Assembly (NCBI GenBank): GCA_000620205.1
Contig: JHVP01000002.1
Location: forward strand, 434,001-498,000
Length of the DNA: 64,000 nucleotides
Direction of reading: 5' to 3'
Source: Geodermatophilaceae bacterium URHA0031
Lineage (GTDB): Bacteria; Actinomycetota; Actinomycetes; Mycobacteriales; Geodermatophilaceae
Positions 52,733 to 63,917 of the stretch are shown piece after piece (position 1 is the stretch's first letter; each line of letters begins with the position of its first letter). The notes beneath the pieces are model-generated. The model saw only the letters and a list, made by a program, of their open reading frames with translations. It did no database searches and had not been told where the DNA came from. The translations under genes were made by a program, and so were the position numbers.

Positions 52733-54060
52733 GAGGCGGCAGCTCCCACGGGCTCGAGGCGGAGCGACCGGCCGAGCCGGGCCTGCTCCTCGGGCGGCAG
52801 CAGGGCGACGTAGTCGTCCTTGAAGTACTTCAGCGAGCTGGCGATGCAGCTGGTGGCGCCGTCACCGAGCGCGCAGAACGAGCGGCCGAGGATGTTGTCG
52901 CAGGTGTCGGTGAGCAGGTCCAGGTCCGCGGCCCGGCCCCGGCCGTGCACCAGCCGCTCCAGGATCTGGACCAGCCAGTAGGTGCCCTCCCGGCACGGGG
53001 TGCACTTGCCGCAGCTCTCGTGCGCGTAGAACTCGGTGAACCGCAGCGTCGCCTCGACGATCGAGTCGGTCTCGTCGAAGACCATCAGCGCGGTCGTGCC
53101 CAGCATCGAGCCGGCCGCGGCGACGGAGTCGAAGTCCAGCGGGACGTCGAGGTGCTCGGCGGTGAAGTACGGCGTCGAGGAGCCACCCGGCGTCCAGAAC
53201 TTGAGCTCGTGGCCCGGCCGCACGCCACCGGCCATCGCCAGCAGCTCGCGCATCGTCGTCCCCATCGGGGCCTCGTACTGGCCCGGTGAGACGACGCGCC
53301 CGGACAGCGAGTAGATCTTCGGTCCCGGTGACTTCTCCGGACCCATCGTCTTGAACCAGTCCGCGCCGCCGCGGATGACGTAGGGCACGGTGGCCAGCGT
53401 CTCCACGTTGTTGATCACCGTCGGGCCGCCGTAGAGGCCGGCGACGGCGGGGAACGGCGGCTTGAGCCGGGGCTGGCCCCGGTAGCCCTCCAGGGAGTCC
53501 AGCAGCGCGGTCTCCTCCCCGCAGATGTAGGCGCCCGCCCCGGCGTGCACGACCAGTTCCAGGTCGTAGCCCGAGCCCAGCACGTCGGTGCCGAGGTAGC
53601 CGGCGTCGTAGGCCTCCTGGACGGCGGCCATCACCCGCCGGTGGGCGTGCACCGCCTCGCCGCGGACGTAGATCACCGCGAAGGAGCAGCGGACCGCGTA
53701 GGCGGAGATGATCACGCCCTCCACCAGGGAGTGCGGGTCGGCCATCATCAGCGGGACGTCCTTGCAGGTGCCCGGCTCCCCCTCGTCGGCGTTGACCACG
53801 AGGTACTTGGGCATCGCCGCCGGGCCGGTCGGGGTCTCCCCCGGCTTGGGCTGCGGGATGAAGCTCCACTTCATGCCGGTCGGGAAGCCCGCGCCGCCGC
53901 GGCCGCGCAGGCCGGAGTCCTTGACCAGGGCGACCACCTCGTCCGGCGCCATGGCGAGGGCCTGGCGCAGGGCGCGGTAGCCGTCCAGCCGTTCGTAGGT
54001 CTCCAGCGTCCAGGAGCGGGGCTCGGCGAAGCGGGCGGTGAGGACGGGGGTGAGCGGCAC
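52729..54060 (-). CDS. nuoF: NADH-quinone oxidoreductase subunit F
   Basis: 443 residues from GTG 54060. Carries the NADH and FMN sites and cluster N3: [13 protein letters not shown] at ~50-62, [27 protein letters not shown], and the 4Fe-4S motif [12 protein letters not shown] near 360. It starts 4 nt after the nuoE stop; longer readings of the frame are not NuoF-like. Confidence 0.97.
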   Translation of the reverse strand: MPLTPVLTARFAEPRSWTLETYERLDGYRALRQALAMAPDEVVALVKDSGLRGRGGAGFPTGMKWSFIPQPKPGETPTGPAAMPKYLVVNADEGEPGTCKDVPLMMADPHSLVEGVIISAYAVRCSFAVIYVRGEAVHAHRRVMAAVQEAYDAGYLGTDVLGSGYDLELVVHAGAGAYICGEETALLDSLEGYRGQPRLKPPFPAVAGLYGGPTVINNVETLATVPYVIRGGADWFKTMGPEKSPGPKIYSLSGRVVSPGQYEAPMGTTMRELLAMAGGVRPGHELKFWTPGGSSTPYFTAEHLDVPLDFDSVAAAGSMLGTTALMVFDETDSIVEATLRFTEFYAHESCGKCTPCREGTYWLVQILERLVHGRGRAADLDLLTDTCDNILGRSFCALGDGATSCIASSLKYFKDDYVALLPPEEQARLGRSLRLEPVGAAAS

Positions 54061-54064
54061 GCGG

Positions 54065-55068
54065 TCAGACCTCTCGCTCGACGGAGCTGTTCGTCCCGGC
54101 CCCGGAGCCGGAGGGCGGGGTGTCGGTGCCCTCGGCACCGCGTTCGGCGGGCTGCCGCCCGGCGGGCTCGGGGGCATCGGGGTGGTGCTGCGCAGCGCCG
54201 GCCCGCTCGGCGGGCGTGTCGGCGGAGGCGACGGCGGTGTCCGCGGCGCGCTCCCCCTCCGACTGCCCCGCACCGGCGGCCGGGGTGACGTCGGGGTCGG
54301 GTGCCGCCTCCGGGGCGGGGCCGGTCATCGGTGGTGCGACCTCGCCGCGCTCGGCGGCCAGCCGCACCCCGCGCAGGGTGGGCTCGCCGGCCGACGGTGC
54401 GTCGACGGCGGCCTGGGCGGCGGCGGGGTCGGCGTGCTGGGAGAGCCCGGCGAGCTGGCGGGAGATGCCCCGGAAGTCGGTGAGCGGCGCGCCGCGGGTG
54501 GGCGGTGGCTTCTCGCCGCGGCGGAGCGCGGCGACCAGCTCCCGGGCGCTCTCGACGTCCTGCTGGTCGTAGAACTCGTAGTCGACGGTGACCACCGGCG
54601 CGTAGTCGCACGCGGCGAGGCACTCGGCGTGCTCGAGGGTGACCGAGCCGTCGGCGGCGGTCTGGTCGTGGCCGACGCCCAGGTCCGCGGAGACCGCGTC
54701 GTAGATGCGCTGCCCGCCGAGGACGGCGCACAGCGTGTTGGTGCAGACGCTGACCAGGTGCCGGCCGGTCGGGTGCCGCTTGTACATCGTGTAGAAGGTC
54801 GCCACCGCGCCGACCTCGGCCTTGGTCAGGCCGAGCAGCCGCGCGCAGAAGCCGACACCCTCGGGCGAGACGTAGCCCTGCACCGACTGGACCAGGTGCA
54901 GCATCGGCAGCAGCGCCGAGCGGGCCTGCGGGTACCGGGCCATGATCTCGGTCGCCTCGGCCTCGTGCTGCGCGGTCAGCGGCGGCAGGTCGGGGGCGGC
55001 GGGCTCCACCGGGCGGGAGTCCAGCCCGGTGACCGCCGTCCCCTCGAAGGAACCAGGAAGCGCGCTCA

Positions 55069-55069
<1 letters not shown>
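54065..55069 (-). CDS. nuoE: NADH-quinone oxidoreductase subunit E
   Basis: 334 residues from ATG 55069. The thioredoxin-like 2Fe-2S subunit: VCTNTLCAVLGG and AECLAACDYAP give the four cysteines of cluster N1a, preceded by VGAVATFYTMY. The core ends near residue 190; the last ~130 residues are an acidic Ala/Pro/Glu-rich low-complexity tail. It overlaps the nuoD stop by one base. Confidence 0.96.
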
Positions 55070-56387
<1,318 letters not shown>

Positions 56388-56391
<4 letters not shown>

Positions 56392-57086
56392 CGGTAGCTC
56401 CGCCGCTCGTCGGGGGGCGGGATCTGCGCGCCCTTGTACTCGACCGGGACGCCGCCCAGCGGGTAGTCCTTGCGCTGGGGGTGGCCCTCCCAGTCGTCCG
56501 GCATGAGGATCCGGGTCAGCGCCGGGTGGCCGTCGAAGACGACGCCGAACATGTCCCACGTCTCCCGCTCGTGCCAGTCCGCGGTCGGGTACACCCGGGT
56601 GACCGAGGGGACGTGCGGGTCCTCCGCGGTGACCGCGACCTCGAGCCGGATCCGGCGGCGGTAGGTCATCGAGGTCAGGTGGTAGACGACGTGCAGCCGC
56701 GGCCGGTCCGGCGTCGCGACCGGTCCGCCGCTGTCCTCGTAGTCGACGCCCGAGACGCTGCTGCACAGCTCGAAGCGGAGGGCGTCGTCGTCGCGCAGGG
56801 CCTGAACGAGGGTGAGCAGGTGCTCGCGGACGACGAACCAGGTGATCTCCCCGCGGTCCACCAGCACCCGCAGGACGGCGGCGTCGTAGGTCGCCTGACC
56901 GACGGCGTCGACGAGGGCGTCGGTGACCTCGTCGAACCAGCCACCGTAGGGCCGCCCGGTGGAGTGCAGCGCCACCGCGCCGCCGGGCTCGACCCGGACC
57001 AGGCCGCCGAAGCCGGAGGTGTCACCACTGCCGGTGACGCCGAAGGCCCCGCGGCGGAACCCGCCGGTCTCGGGGACCTCCGTCAT
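56388..57086 (-). CDS. nuoC: NADH-quinone oxidoreductase subunit C
   Basis: 232 residues from ATG 57086. The 30-kDa subunit with [19 protein letters not shown] and the family signature [22 protein letters not shown] near residue 170, ending in [12 protein letters not shown]. The first ~40 residues are glycine-rich. It overlaps nuoB and nuoD by 4 nt each. Confidence 0.96.
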
Positions 57087-57751
57087 CGTGGGGCCCCCGG
57101 CAGGACGACGGCGTTGCCTCCGCGCTGCTCGATCGCGAACTGGCCGGTCCGGCCGGCGGCTGCGGCCTGCTCGTAGGCCCGGCGGGCGTCCTTGTCCGCG
57201 CGGATGCTGGAGGGCATCTCGATGTGCAGGTCGGGGGCGGTGCCGTCGGCGCGGGCGGCCGCCTGCTGGGCGGCACGCTTGGCACCGAGGGGCTCGTGCT
57301 GGATCTTGTGGTGCAGCTTGAGGATGGCGTCGGTGAGCATCTCCGGCCGCGGCGGGCAGCCGGGCAGGTACATGTCCACCGGGACGATGTGGTCGACGCC
57401 CTGGACGATCGCGTAGTTGTTGAACATCCCGCCGGAGCTGGCGCACACGCCCATGGCCAGCACCCACCGCGGCTCGGGCATCTGGTCGTAGATCTGGCGC
57501 AGGACCGGGGCCATCTTCTGGCTGACCCGGCCGGCGACGATCATCAGGTCGGCCTGCCGCGGCGAGGCGCGGAACACCTCCATGCCGAAGCGGGCGAGGT
57601 CGTAGCGGCCGGCACCGGACGCCATCATCTCGATCGCGCAGCAGGCCAGGCCGAAGGTGGCCGGCCACAGCGAGGACTTGCGGGTCCAGTTGACCAGCTT
57701 CTCCACGCTGGTCAGCAGGACACCGCTGGGCAGCTTCTCCTCGAGACCCAT
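57083..57751 (-). CDS. nuoB: NADH-quinone oxidoreductase subunit B
   Basis: 222 residues holding cluster N2, the donor to quinone: the tandem cysteines of [10 protein letters not shown] (Cys37, Cys38), [13 protein letters not shown] and PGCPPRPE. The C-terminal ~40 residues extend past the E. coli protein. It lies 9 nt after nuoA. Confidence 0.97.
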   Translation of the reverse strand: MGLEEKLPSGVLLTSVEKLVNWTRKSSLWPATFGLACCAIEMMASGAGRYDLARFGMEVFRASPRQADLMIVAGRVSQKMAPVLRQIYDQMPEPRWVLAMGVCASSGGMFNNYAIVQGVDHIVPVDMYLPGCPPRPEMLTDAILKLHHKIQHEPLGAKRAAQQAAARADGTAPDLHIEMPSSIRADKDARRAYEQAAAAGRTGQFAIEQRGGNAVVLPGAPR

Positions 57752-57760
57752 GTCAGGCCC

Positions 57761-58123
57761 TCACTCCCACTCGAGCCCGCCACGCCGCCACACGTAGGCG
57801 TAGGCGATGAAGACGGTGACGATGAAGACGGCCATCTCGGCCAGGCCGAAGACGCCGAGCGAGTCGTTGGCGACGGCCCACGGGTAGAGGAAGACGATCT
57901 CGATGTCGAAGACGATGAACAGCATCGCGGTCAGGTAGTACTTGACCGGGAAGCGGCCGCCGGTGAGCGGCTGGTCGACCGGCTCGATGCCGCACTCGTA
58001 GGCCTCGAGCTTGGCCCGGTTGTAGCGCCGGGGGCCGATGAACGGGGCGGCGGTCACCGAGAACAGCGCGAAGGCAGCAGCGAGCGCGAACAGCCCGACG
58101 AGGGGCACGTAGTTCGACAGCAT
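57761..58123 (-). CDS. nuoA: NADH-quinone oxidoreductase subunit A
   Basis: 120 residues from ATG 58123 (MLSNYVPLVGLFALAAAF). Three membrane helices with the quinone-loop block YECGIEPV and the helix FIVFDIEIVFLYPWAV. First gene of nuoA-N. The frame is open further upstream (to 58192), but those residues are Arg/Pro-rich and not NuoA. A Rex-type operator lies 129 bp upstream. Confidence 0.95.
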   Translation of the reverse strand: MLSNYVPLVGLFALAAAFALFSVTAAPFIGPRRYNRAKLEAYECGIEPVDQPLTGGRFPVKYYLTAMLFIVFDIEIVFLYPWAVANDSLGVFGLAEMAVFIVTVFIAYAYVWRRGGLEWE

Positions 58124-58251
58124 CAGCGGCACCGCACCTGACCGGGGCCGGGGACCGGACCAGCCGGCCACCCGCCCCTGACGGGCGCGCACCTCGACGT
58201 GCAGACCACGGAGACGACCTCCACCTCACCCGGGAAGCCCCGGTGTGTCGC

Positions 58252-58269
58252 TTGTGAACTACTTCACAA
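58252..58269. promoter_or_regulatory. Rex operator upstream of nuoA
   Basis: TTGTGAA-CTAC-TTCACAA: a perfect inverted repeat matching the Rex consensus TTGTGAAN4TTCACAA. Rex is a repressor that leaves DNA when NADH/NAD+ rises and controls nuo and cytochrome genes in Streptomyces. Position 129 bp before the nuoA ATG fits promoter-proximal control. The rex gene is not in this window. Confidence 0.85.
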
Positions 58270-58368
58270 AGTCCAGCGGTGGAAGCCTAAGCCTGCGGGG
58301 TGTCAGAAAGCCAGGACCCCCGGTGATCGAGTTCACACCAGGGGTCCCGACGCGCCTGTCCGTGCTGC

Positions 58369-58524
58369 TCAGGTCAGCGGACCCGGGGACGGCGCGGGCG
58401 GCGGGGCCGTGGGGTCGGTGGGGGTGGGCTGCGGGAACGGCGCCGGCGCCGGTGGCGGCAACGGGTCGATCGGTGACGGCGAGGGCGAGGGCGGATCGGG
58501 CTGCGGTGTCGGTGGTGTCGTCAT
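58369..58524 (-). CDS. Possible 51-aa proline-rich protein
   Basis: ATG 58524 opens a frame of 51 residues of which 25 are proline, with Asp, Ser, Thr and Ala filling the rest and no hydrophobic segment (starts MTTPPTPQPDPPSPSPSP). GAGGAG lies 12 nt upstream of the ATG, rather far. Biased composition in GC-rich DNA can mimic such frames, so it may be chance. It sits between the terminator of the 152-aa gene and the Rex operator. Confidence 0.3.
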   Translation of the reverse strand: MTTPPTPQPDPPSPSPSPIDPLPPPAPAPFPQPTPTDPTAPPPAPSPGPLT

Positions 58525-58568
58525 GCGCCGACCCTGCTCCTCGCCGGCCGCCCGCGGAACGGCTCCGC

Positions 58569-58598
58569 GCAGGGCCATGTTGGCCAACATGGCCCTGC
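58569..58598 (-). terminator. Terminator after the 152-aa gene (30-bp perfect palindrome)
   Basis: GCAGGGCCATGTTGG followed directly by its exact complement; folds into a 13-bp stem with a 4-nt loop, 85 nt after the stop at 58683. Confidence 0.6.
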
Positions 58599-58682
58599 AC
58601 CGCGGGTGGCCTCCAGTCGAATGGGCAGTTGCGGTCGTCGGGCTCGGCGGGTCGTCGCGTGTCGACGACCACAACTGCTGAC

Positions 58683-59141
58683 TCAGCCCTCGATCAGGTC
58701 CCGGTGCGCGCGGGCCCGGCTGCCGGCCACCCGCCGGCGCCGCGGGGTCAGCAGCGCGAGCGCGGCGGCCCGCCGCCGGCCGCGGACCGCCCGCCGGAAC
58801 CGCTCGGCCCGGGAGCCGGGCGGGTCGGCGAGCCAGACGAAGCCGTCGTCGACGTCGGGCGCCTGGTCGTCGGCGAGCAGGAAGGCGAGCAGCTCGGTCA
58901 TCAGGGTGTCGTCGGCGAGCAGCCGGCCGAGCGGGTCCTCCCCCAGCTCCCGCTGCTCGAGGAACTGCGGGAAGCGGGAGAAGACGGCGGGGCCGAAGAT
59001 CGCCGCCGCCCGGTCCTGCATGAAGTTGACCGAGTCGTCCAGCCCCTCGAGCGCCTCGGCCGCCCGCTCCACGCCCAGCCAGGCGCGGAGGGTGGACGTG
59101 TCCGGGCCACCGGAGGCGGACCAGTCGGGGACATCGGTCAC
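58683..59141 (-). CDS. Hypothetical protein downstream of menG
   Basis: 152 residues, no recognised family. Helical and acidic at first (RAAEALEGLDDSVNFMQDRAAAIFG, FLEQRELGEDPLGRLLADDTL), then a strongly basic C-terminal third (RFRRAVRGRRRAAALALLTPRRRR). It starts 9 nt after menG and is probably cotranscribed. The conserved-looking link to menG suggests a quinone- or respiration-related role, which is inference only. Confidence 0.7.
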   Translation of the reverse strand: MTDVPDWSASGGPDTSTLRAWLGVERAAEALEGLDDSVNFMQDRAAAIFGPAVFSRFPQFLEQRELGEDPLGRLLADDTLMTELLAFLLADDQAPDVDDGFVWLADPPGSRAERFRRAVRGRRRAAALALLTPRRRRVAGSRARAHRDLIEG

Positions 59142-59150
59142 CGGACGGCC

Positions 59151-59867
59151 TCAGGCCCGGGTGCCGCGGTGCAGCGCGACGGCGCCGCCGGTCAGGTTCC
59201 GCCACGCGACGTCCTGCCAGCCGGCGGCCTGCAGCCACCGCGCCAGCTCCGGCTGCGGCGGCCAGGCCCGGATCGACTCGGCCAGGTAGACGTAGGCCTC
59301 CGGGTTGCTGCTCACCGCCCGGGCGATCACCGGCAGCGCCCGCATCAGGTACTCCGTGTAGACGGTGCGGAACGGTGCCCACACCGGACTGGAGAACTCG
59401 CAGACGACCAGCCGGCCCCCCGGCCGGGTCACCCGGGCGAACTCGCGCAGCGCGGCGGCAGGGTCGGCGACGTTGCGCAGGCCGAAGGAGATGACGACGC
59501 CGTCGACGCTCTCGTCGGCCAGCGGCAGCGCCATCGCGTCACCGGCGACCTTGGGCACCGGCCGCGCGGCACCGGCGGCGAGCATCCCCTGGGAGAAGTC
59601 GCAGGCGATCGCGTGCACCCCGCCGGCGGCGAGCTCCACGGTGGACACCGCCGTCCCGGCTGCCACGTCGAGCACGGTCGAGCCCGGGCGCGCGCCGAGG
59701 GCCTCCCGGGTGGCCCGTCGCCAGCCGGCGTCGAGGCCACCGGAGAGCACGGTGTTCGTCAGGTCGTAGCGGCCGGCCACCCGGTCGAACATCGCCGCGA
59801 CCTCGTCCGGGCGCTTGTCCAGCCCCGCCCGCGTCCCCGCTGCCTCAGCCCGCCCACCGGTCGCCAC
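59151..59867 (-). CDS. menG: Demethylmenaquinone methyltransferase
   Basis: 238 residues from GTG 59867. SAM-dependent methyltransferase of the UbiE/MenG type: [13 protein letters not shown] near residue 30, the SAM loop [29 protein letters not shown] and [11 protein letters not shown]. It performs the last step of menaquinone synthesis, methylating demethylmenaquinone at the membrane. A TAGCGT -10 lies 7 nt before the GTG; it is divergent from the isochorismate synthase gene. Confidence 0.92.
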   Translation of the reverse strand: MATGGRAEAAGTRAGLDKRPDEVAAMFDRVAGRYDLTNTVLSGGLDAGWRRATREALGARPGSTVLDVAAGTAVSTVELAAGGVHAIACDFSQGMLAAGAARPVPKVAGDAMALPLADESVDGVVISFGLRNVADPAAALREFARVTRPGGRLVVCEFSSPVWAPFRTVYTEYLMRALPVIARAVSSNPEAYVYLAESIRAWPPQPELARWLQAAGWQDVAWRNLTGGAVALHRGTRA

Positions 59868-59874
59868 GTCGGCG

Positions 59875-59880
59875 ACGCTA
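59875..59880 (-). promoter_or_regulatory. -10 element for leaderless menG
   Basis: Minus-strand TAGCGT followed by 7 nt and GTG 59867. Only 13 bp separate it from the oppositely oriented -10 of the isochorismate synthase gene. Confidence 0.55.
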
Positions 59881-59893
59881 CCTGCGGGACTCC

Positions 59894-59899
59894 TACCCT
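59894..59899 (+). promoter_or_regulatory. -10 element for the leaderless isochorismate synthase gene
   Basis: TACCCT followed by GGAGCG (6 nt) and GTG 59906. The GGAG could alternatively be a very close ribosome-binding site. Confidence 0.55.
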
Positions 59900-59905
59900 G
59901 GAGCG

Positions 59906-61171
59906 GTGACCATGGCTGCCGAGGCGACGGACGCGACGAGCGTCACCACGACCGCGCTGGGTCCACGCCGCACCCCGCTGCTCACCCTGCTGCCCGCCGA
60001 GGGTGCGCTGGCCTGGGTCCGGCGCGGGGAGGGGCTCGTCGGTTGGGGCCAGGCGGACCGGCTGGAGGTCACCGGCCCGCACGCCCTGGCCCAGGCCGCC
60101 GCCTGGTGGGCCGACCGGTGCGCACGCACCCCCGCGGAGGACCCGCTCGGGGTCCCGGGCTCGGGCCCCGTCGTCTTCGCGTCCATCGCCTTCGACCCGA
60201 CGGCGGGGACGTCGGTGTTCGTCGTGCCCGAGGTGGTGGTCGGTCGGCGCGACGGGCAGACCTGGGTGACGGTGACCGGCGAGGCCGACGACGACCGGGC
60301 CGTCGTCGAGACCTCACCGCAGGACGCGGCCACCTCCATCGGCCGGCTCGCCTACGCCGACGGCGCGCTGGACCCGGTGACCTGGTGCGGGGCCGTCGCC
60401 GCGGCGGTGCGCCGGATCGACGCCGGGGAGCTGGACAAGGTCGTGCTCGCCCGCGACCTGCTGGTCACCGCCGACCGCCCGCTGGACCCCCGCCGCCTGC
60501 TGCTGCGGCTGGCGCAGCGCTTCCCCGACACCTGGACCTTCGCCGTCGAGGGGCTGCTGGGCGCCACCCCGGAGCTGCTGCTCCGCCGCACCGGCCGGCA
60601 CCTCGACGCCCGGGTGCTCGCCGGCACCGCGCCGCGGGGGGCCGGGGCCGACGACGACCGGCTCGCCGCCGCCCTGGCGGAGTCGGCGAAGGACCACGCC
60701 GAGCACGCCTACGCCGTCACCAGCCTCGCCGACGCGCTGCGGCCCTTCGTCGAGGGGCTGCACGTGCCCGAGCACCCCGCCGTCCTCACCCTGCCCAACG
60801 TCCGGCACCTGGCCAGCGACGTGCACGGCCGGCAGCGGGACGGCGACGACACCGGCCTGCTGGAGCTGGTGGGAGCGGTCCACCCCACCGCCGCCGTCTG
60901 CGGCAGCCCGACCCCGACGGCGGCCCGGGTGATCGCCGAGCTCGAGGGCATGGACCGCGGCCGCTACGCCGGGCCGGTGGGCTGGCTGGACGCCCGCGGG
61001 GACGGGGAGTTCGGGCTGGCGCTGCGCTGTGCCGAGCTGACCGGCGCCGAGGGCGGCCGGCAGGCCCGGCTGTTCGCCGGCTGCGGGATCGTCTCCGGCT
61101 CCGACCCGATCGCCGAGCTCGCGGAGACCCAGGCCAAGCTCGCCGCCTTCCAGACCGCGCTGGAGGACTGA
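59906..61171 (+). CDS. menF: Isochorismate synthase (MenF/EntC type)
   Basis: 421 residues from GTG 59906. Chorismate-binding enzyme family: [13 protein letters not shown] near residue 185, [38 protein letters not shown]-type block, [15 protein letters not shown] and [22 protein letters not shown] at the end. It converts chorismate to isochorismate, the entry to menaquinone synthesis; a siderophore role (EntC) is possible but the menG and probable menD neighbours favour menaquinone. Confidence 0.88.
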   Translation: MTMAAEATDATSVTTTALGPRRTPLLTLLPAEGALAWVRRGEGLVGWGQADRLEVTGPHALAQAAAWWADRCARTPAEDPLGVPGSGPVVFASIAFDPTAGTSVFVVPEVVVGRRDGQTWVTVTGEADDDRAVVETSPQDAATSIGRLAYADGALDPVTWCGAVAAAVRRIDAGELDKVVLARDLLVTADRPLDPRRLLLRLAQRFPDTWTFAVEGLLGATPELLLRRTGRHLDARVLAGTAPRGAGADDDRLAAALAESAKDHAEHAYAVTSLADALRPFVEGLHVPEHPAVLTLPNVRHLASDVHGRQRDGDDTGLLELVGAVHPTAAVCGSPTPTAARVIAELEGMDRGRYAGPVGWLDARGDGEFGLALRCAELTGAEGGRQARLFAGCGIVSGSDPIAELAETQAKLAAFQTALED

Positions 61172-61241
61172 CCTCTCACCCGGAGGAGCGGGGAACGGGA
61201 CCGGCGGTCAAGGACCAACGAAACGAGTCGATCTCGTATCT

Positions 61242-63917
61242 GTGACCGCCCTCCGCACGTCCCGGACCACGATCGGCCTGTCCGTGCTGGCCGGGGTCCT
61301 GGCGCTCGGCCTCGGTGTCGTGGTCCTGGCTCCGGACAGCACCCTCGGCGACTGGGCCTACCTCGCCGTGAGCGGCGGCGGCGCCGCCGCCGCGTGGCTG
61401 GCCGACCGGCGGCGTCCGCAGAACCGCCGGGGTCAGGTGCCCTGGGTGCCGCTGGCCCTCACCGGCAACGCGGCCGGGGACGTGGCCTGGCAGGCGATCA
61501 CCTGGGCCACCGGCTCGGCGCCCGAGGTGTCCATCGCCGACGTCGGCTGGCTGGCGAGCTACGCCGCCCTGATCGGCACCGCGATGACCGGCCGCGTCGG
61601 CGGGCAGCGGCGCCCCGGCTCGCGGGCCTACGCCGCGCTGGACGGCATCGCCGCGCTCACCGTCTCCCTGCTCGTCGTCTTCCAGACCCCCGTCGTCGCC
61701 ACCCTCGCCGACCACGGGCTCCCGGCGCTGACCCGGCTGGCGTTCGTCGCCTACCCGGTGCTGGACGCGGTGCTCATCGGCCTCATGGCCTGGCGGCTGG
61801 TCCTGCACGGGCGGGTGCGCCCCGCCGTCGCCCTGCTGCTGACCGGCACGACCTGCTGGCTGGTGGCCGACCTGGGCTGGCTGCTGCTGGCCTCCCCCGA
61901 CACCGTCGCCGGCTGGCTGGACGCCTGCTGGCTCGTCGGCGTCGTCTGCTTCGCCGCGGTGCCGTGGCTGCCCCAGTCCGGCACCGAGGACCCCACCACC
62001 GGCCGCGGTCCCGGTCACGGACCGTGGCGGATGGCCCTGACCGTCGCACCGTTCGCCGCACCCGCCGTCCTCGAGGTGGTCGCCTGGGACGACGGCGTGG
62101 ACGTGAACCCGGTCCCCGGCCTGGTCGTCTGGGGCGTGCTGCTGGTGCTCACCACCATCCGCACCCGGCTGGTCGCCGTGGACGGCCAGCGCGCCTGGGC
62201 GGTGGTCCGCTCCCAGGCCCGGCGCGCGGAGGCGCTGGCGGTCAACTCCTCGGACGCGGTCGCCGTCGTCGACGTCGACGGCCGGCTCACCGCCGACTCC
62301 CCGTCGCTGGCCCGCTCCCTCGAGGTGCCGGCACCGGCGGGTGCCGAGCTGGCCGAGCTGGTGTCCCGCGCGGGCGGCGACGCGGACAGCACGCGGCTGC
62401 TGCTGAGCCGCAGCGCGTCGCTGCCCGGCGTCCCGGTCGAGCTCGAGCTCGAGGGACGCCGGCCCGACGGGTCGGTCCGCTGGCTCGGCGGCCGCGCGGT
62501 CAACCTGGCCACCGACCCCGACGTCGCCGGCACCGTCGTCAGCCTCACCGACGTCACCGCGCGCAAGCTGGCCGAGCGGGAGCTCGCGCACCAGGCGTTC
62601 TACGACGGCCTGACCGGCCTGGCCAACCGCTCGCTGTTCCTCGACCACGCCGAGCAGGCGCTGCGCCGGGCCGGCCGGAGCGGCACCCCGCCGATCGTGC
62701 TCTGCCTCGACCTCGACGGGTTCAAGGACGTCAACGACAGCATCGGCCACCTGGCCGGCGACGAGCTGCTGTGCACCGTCGCCGCGCGGCTGCGCGGCGT
62801 CGTCCGGGCCTCCGACACCGTCGCGCGCCTCGGTGGCGACGAGTTCGTCGTCCTGCTCGACGACATCGCCGGCGGGCTCCCCGAGGCCGCCGACCTCGCC
62901 CAGCGGCTGCTCGAGGCGATCTCCGAGCCGGTCGACCTGCAGGGGCACCGGGTGAGCGTGGCGGCCAGCATCGGCATCGTCGTCGCCGAGCCCGACGCCA
63001 CCCCGCTGTCGCTGTTCCGGGACGCCGACATCGCGATGTACCGCGCCAAGGCCGGCGGCCGCGCGCAGTGGGTCGTCTTCGACGCCGGCATGCGGACCGC
63101 CGCCCTGGAGCGGATCGAGCTCGAGCGGGACCTGGCCGCCGCGCTCCCCTCCGGGCAGCTGCGGCTGGTCTACCAGCCGGTCGTCGACCTGCAGACCGAG
63201 CGGGTCACCGGCTTTGAGGCCCTGCTGCGCTGGCAGCACCCGACCCTCGGCGCGGTCGGCCCCGACCGGTTCGTGCCGATCGCCGAGGACTCCGGCGAGA
63301 TCGTGCCGATCGGTCGCTGGGTGCTGGGCGAGGCCACCCGCACCGCCGCCCGGTGGCAGCGGGCCCACCCCGGCGCGCCGCTGACGATGGCGGTCAACGT
63401 CTCCGCCCGGCAGCTGACCGGCGGCGACCTGGTCCGCGACGTCGCCGAGGCGCTGTGCGTCAGCGGTCTGGCGCCGTCCTCGCTGGTCCTGGAGGTGACC
63501 GAGACCGCGCTGGTCACCGACCCGGACGCGGTCGCCGAGCGCCTGGCCGAGCTCCGCGGGCTCGGCGTCCGGCTGGCGCTGGACGACTTCGGGACCGGCT
63601 ACTCGTCGCTGAGCTACCTGCGCCAGTTCGACGTCGACGTGCTCAAGATCGACCGGTCGTTCGTGAGCCTGCTCGACGGCTCACCCGAGGACGGCGCCAT
63701 CGTGCACGGGCTGGTCCAGCTCGGCCGCACGCTGCGGCTGGAGGTCGTCGCCGAGGGCGTGGAGACCGCAGCGCAGCGCGACCGGCTGCGTGCCGAGCAC
63801 TGCGACCTGGCCCAGGGCTGGCTGTTCGCCAAGCCGCTGGAGGCCGACGAGGCCGAGCTGCTGCTGCTCGGCCGGTGCGGGCCGCCGGTGGCTCCCCGGA
63901 CGCTCGCTCAGAGCTGA
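61242..63917 (+). CDS. Membrane GGDEF-EAL bifunctional c-di-GMP enzyme
   Basis: 891 residues from GTG 61242. Eight or so membrane helices in the first ~310 residues, a PAS-like domain (~330-445), then GGDEF (~455-615) and EAL (~625-880) domains. Both catalytic sites look intact: RLGGDEFVVLL with the RASD inhibitory site five residues before it, and EALLRW, VNVSARQL, LEVTETAL, DDFGTGYSSLSYL, LKIDRSF, AEGVET. It could both make and break c-di-GMP. The GGDEF product-inhibition site suggests feedback. Its stop overlaps the convergent last gene by 10 bp. Confidence 0.92.
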   Translation: MTALRTSRTTIGLSVLAGVLALGLGVVVLAPDSTLGDWAYLAVSGGGAAAAWLADRRRPQNRRGQVPWVPLALTGNAAGDVAWQAITWATGSAPEVSIADVGWLASYAALIGTAMTGRVGGQRRPGSRAYAALDGIAALTVSLLVVFQTPVVATLADHGLPALTRLAFVAYPVLDAVLIGLMAWRLVLHGRVRPAVALLLTGTTCWLVADLGWLLLASPDTVAGWLDACWLVGVVCFAAVPWLPQSGTEDPTTGRGPGHGPWRMALTVAPFAAPAVLEVVAWDDGVDVNPVPGLVVWGVLLVLTTIRTRLVAVDGQRAWAVVRSQARRAEALAVNSSDAVAVVDVDGRLTADSPSLARSLEVPAPAGAELAELVSRAGGDADSTRLLLSRSASLPGVPVELELEGRRPDGSVRWLGGRAVNLATDPDVAGTVVSLTDVTARKLAERELAHQAFYDGLTGLANRSLFLDHAEQALRRAGRSGTPPIVLCLDLDGFKDVNDSIGHLAGDELLCTVAARLRGVVRASDTVARLGGDEFVVLLDDIAGGLPEAADLAQRLLEAISEPVDLQGHRVSVAASIGIVVAEPDATPLSLFRDADIAMYRAKAGGRAQWVVFDAGMRTAALERIELERDLAAALPSGQLRLVYQPVVDLQTERVTGFEALLRWQHPTLGAVGPDRFVPIAEDSGEIVPIGRWVLGEATRTAARWQRAHPGAPLTMAVNVSARQLTGGDLVRDVAEALCVSGLAPSSLVLEVTETALVTDPDAVAERLAELRGLGVRLALDDFGTGYSSLSYLRQFDVDVLKIDRSFVSLLDGSPEDGAIVHGLVQLGRTLRLEVVAEGVETAAQRDRLRAEHCDLAQGWLFAKPLEADEAELLLLGRCGPPVAPRTLAQS

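Larger units (their letters stand above)
58124..58682. other. Region upstream of nuoA
   Basis: Contains the Rex-type operator, a hairpin-forming GGACCCC/GGGGTCC repeat (58314-58347), a doubtful proline-rich small ORF and a terminator palindrome. I did not find an ideal promoter; AGCCTA on the plus strand (58284-58289, minus TAGGCT) and CTGACA (minus, 58306-58301) are candidate boxes at the wrong spacing. Confidence 0.5.

Noticed and set aside
58314-58347. GGACCCC/GGGGTCC hairpin as the nuo terminator or operator
   Set aside because: It is upstream of nuoA and far from any stop codon; interrupted stem, role unclear, not listed as a separate feature.
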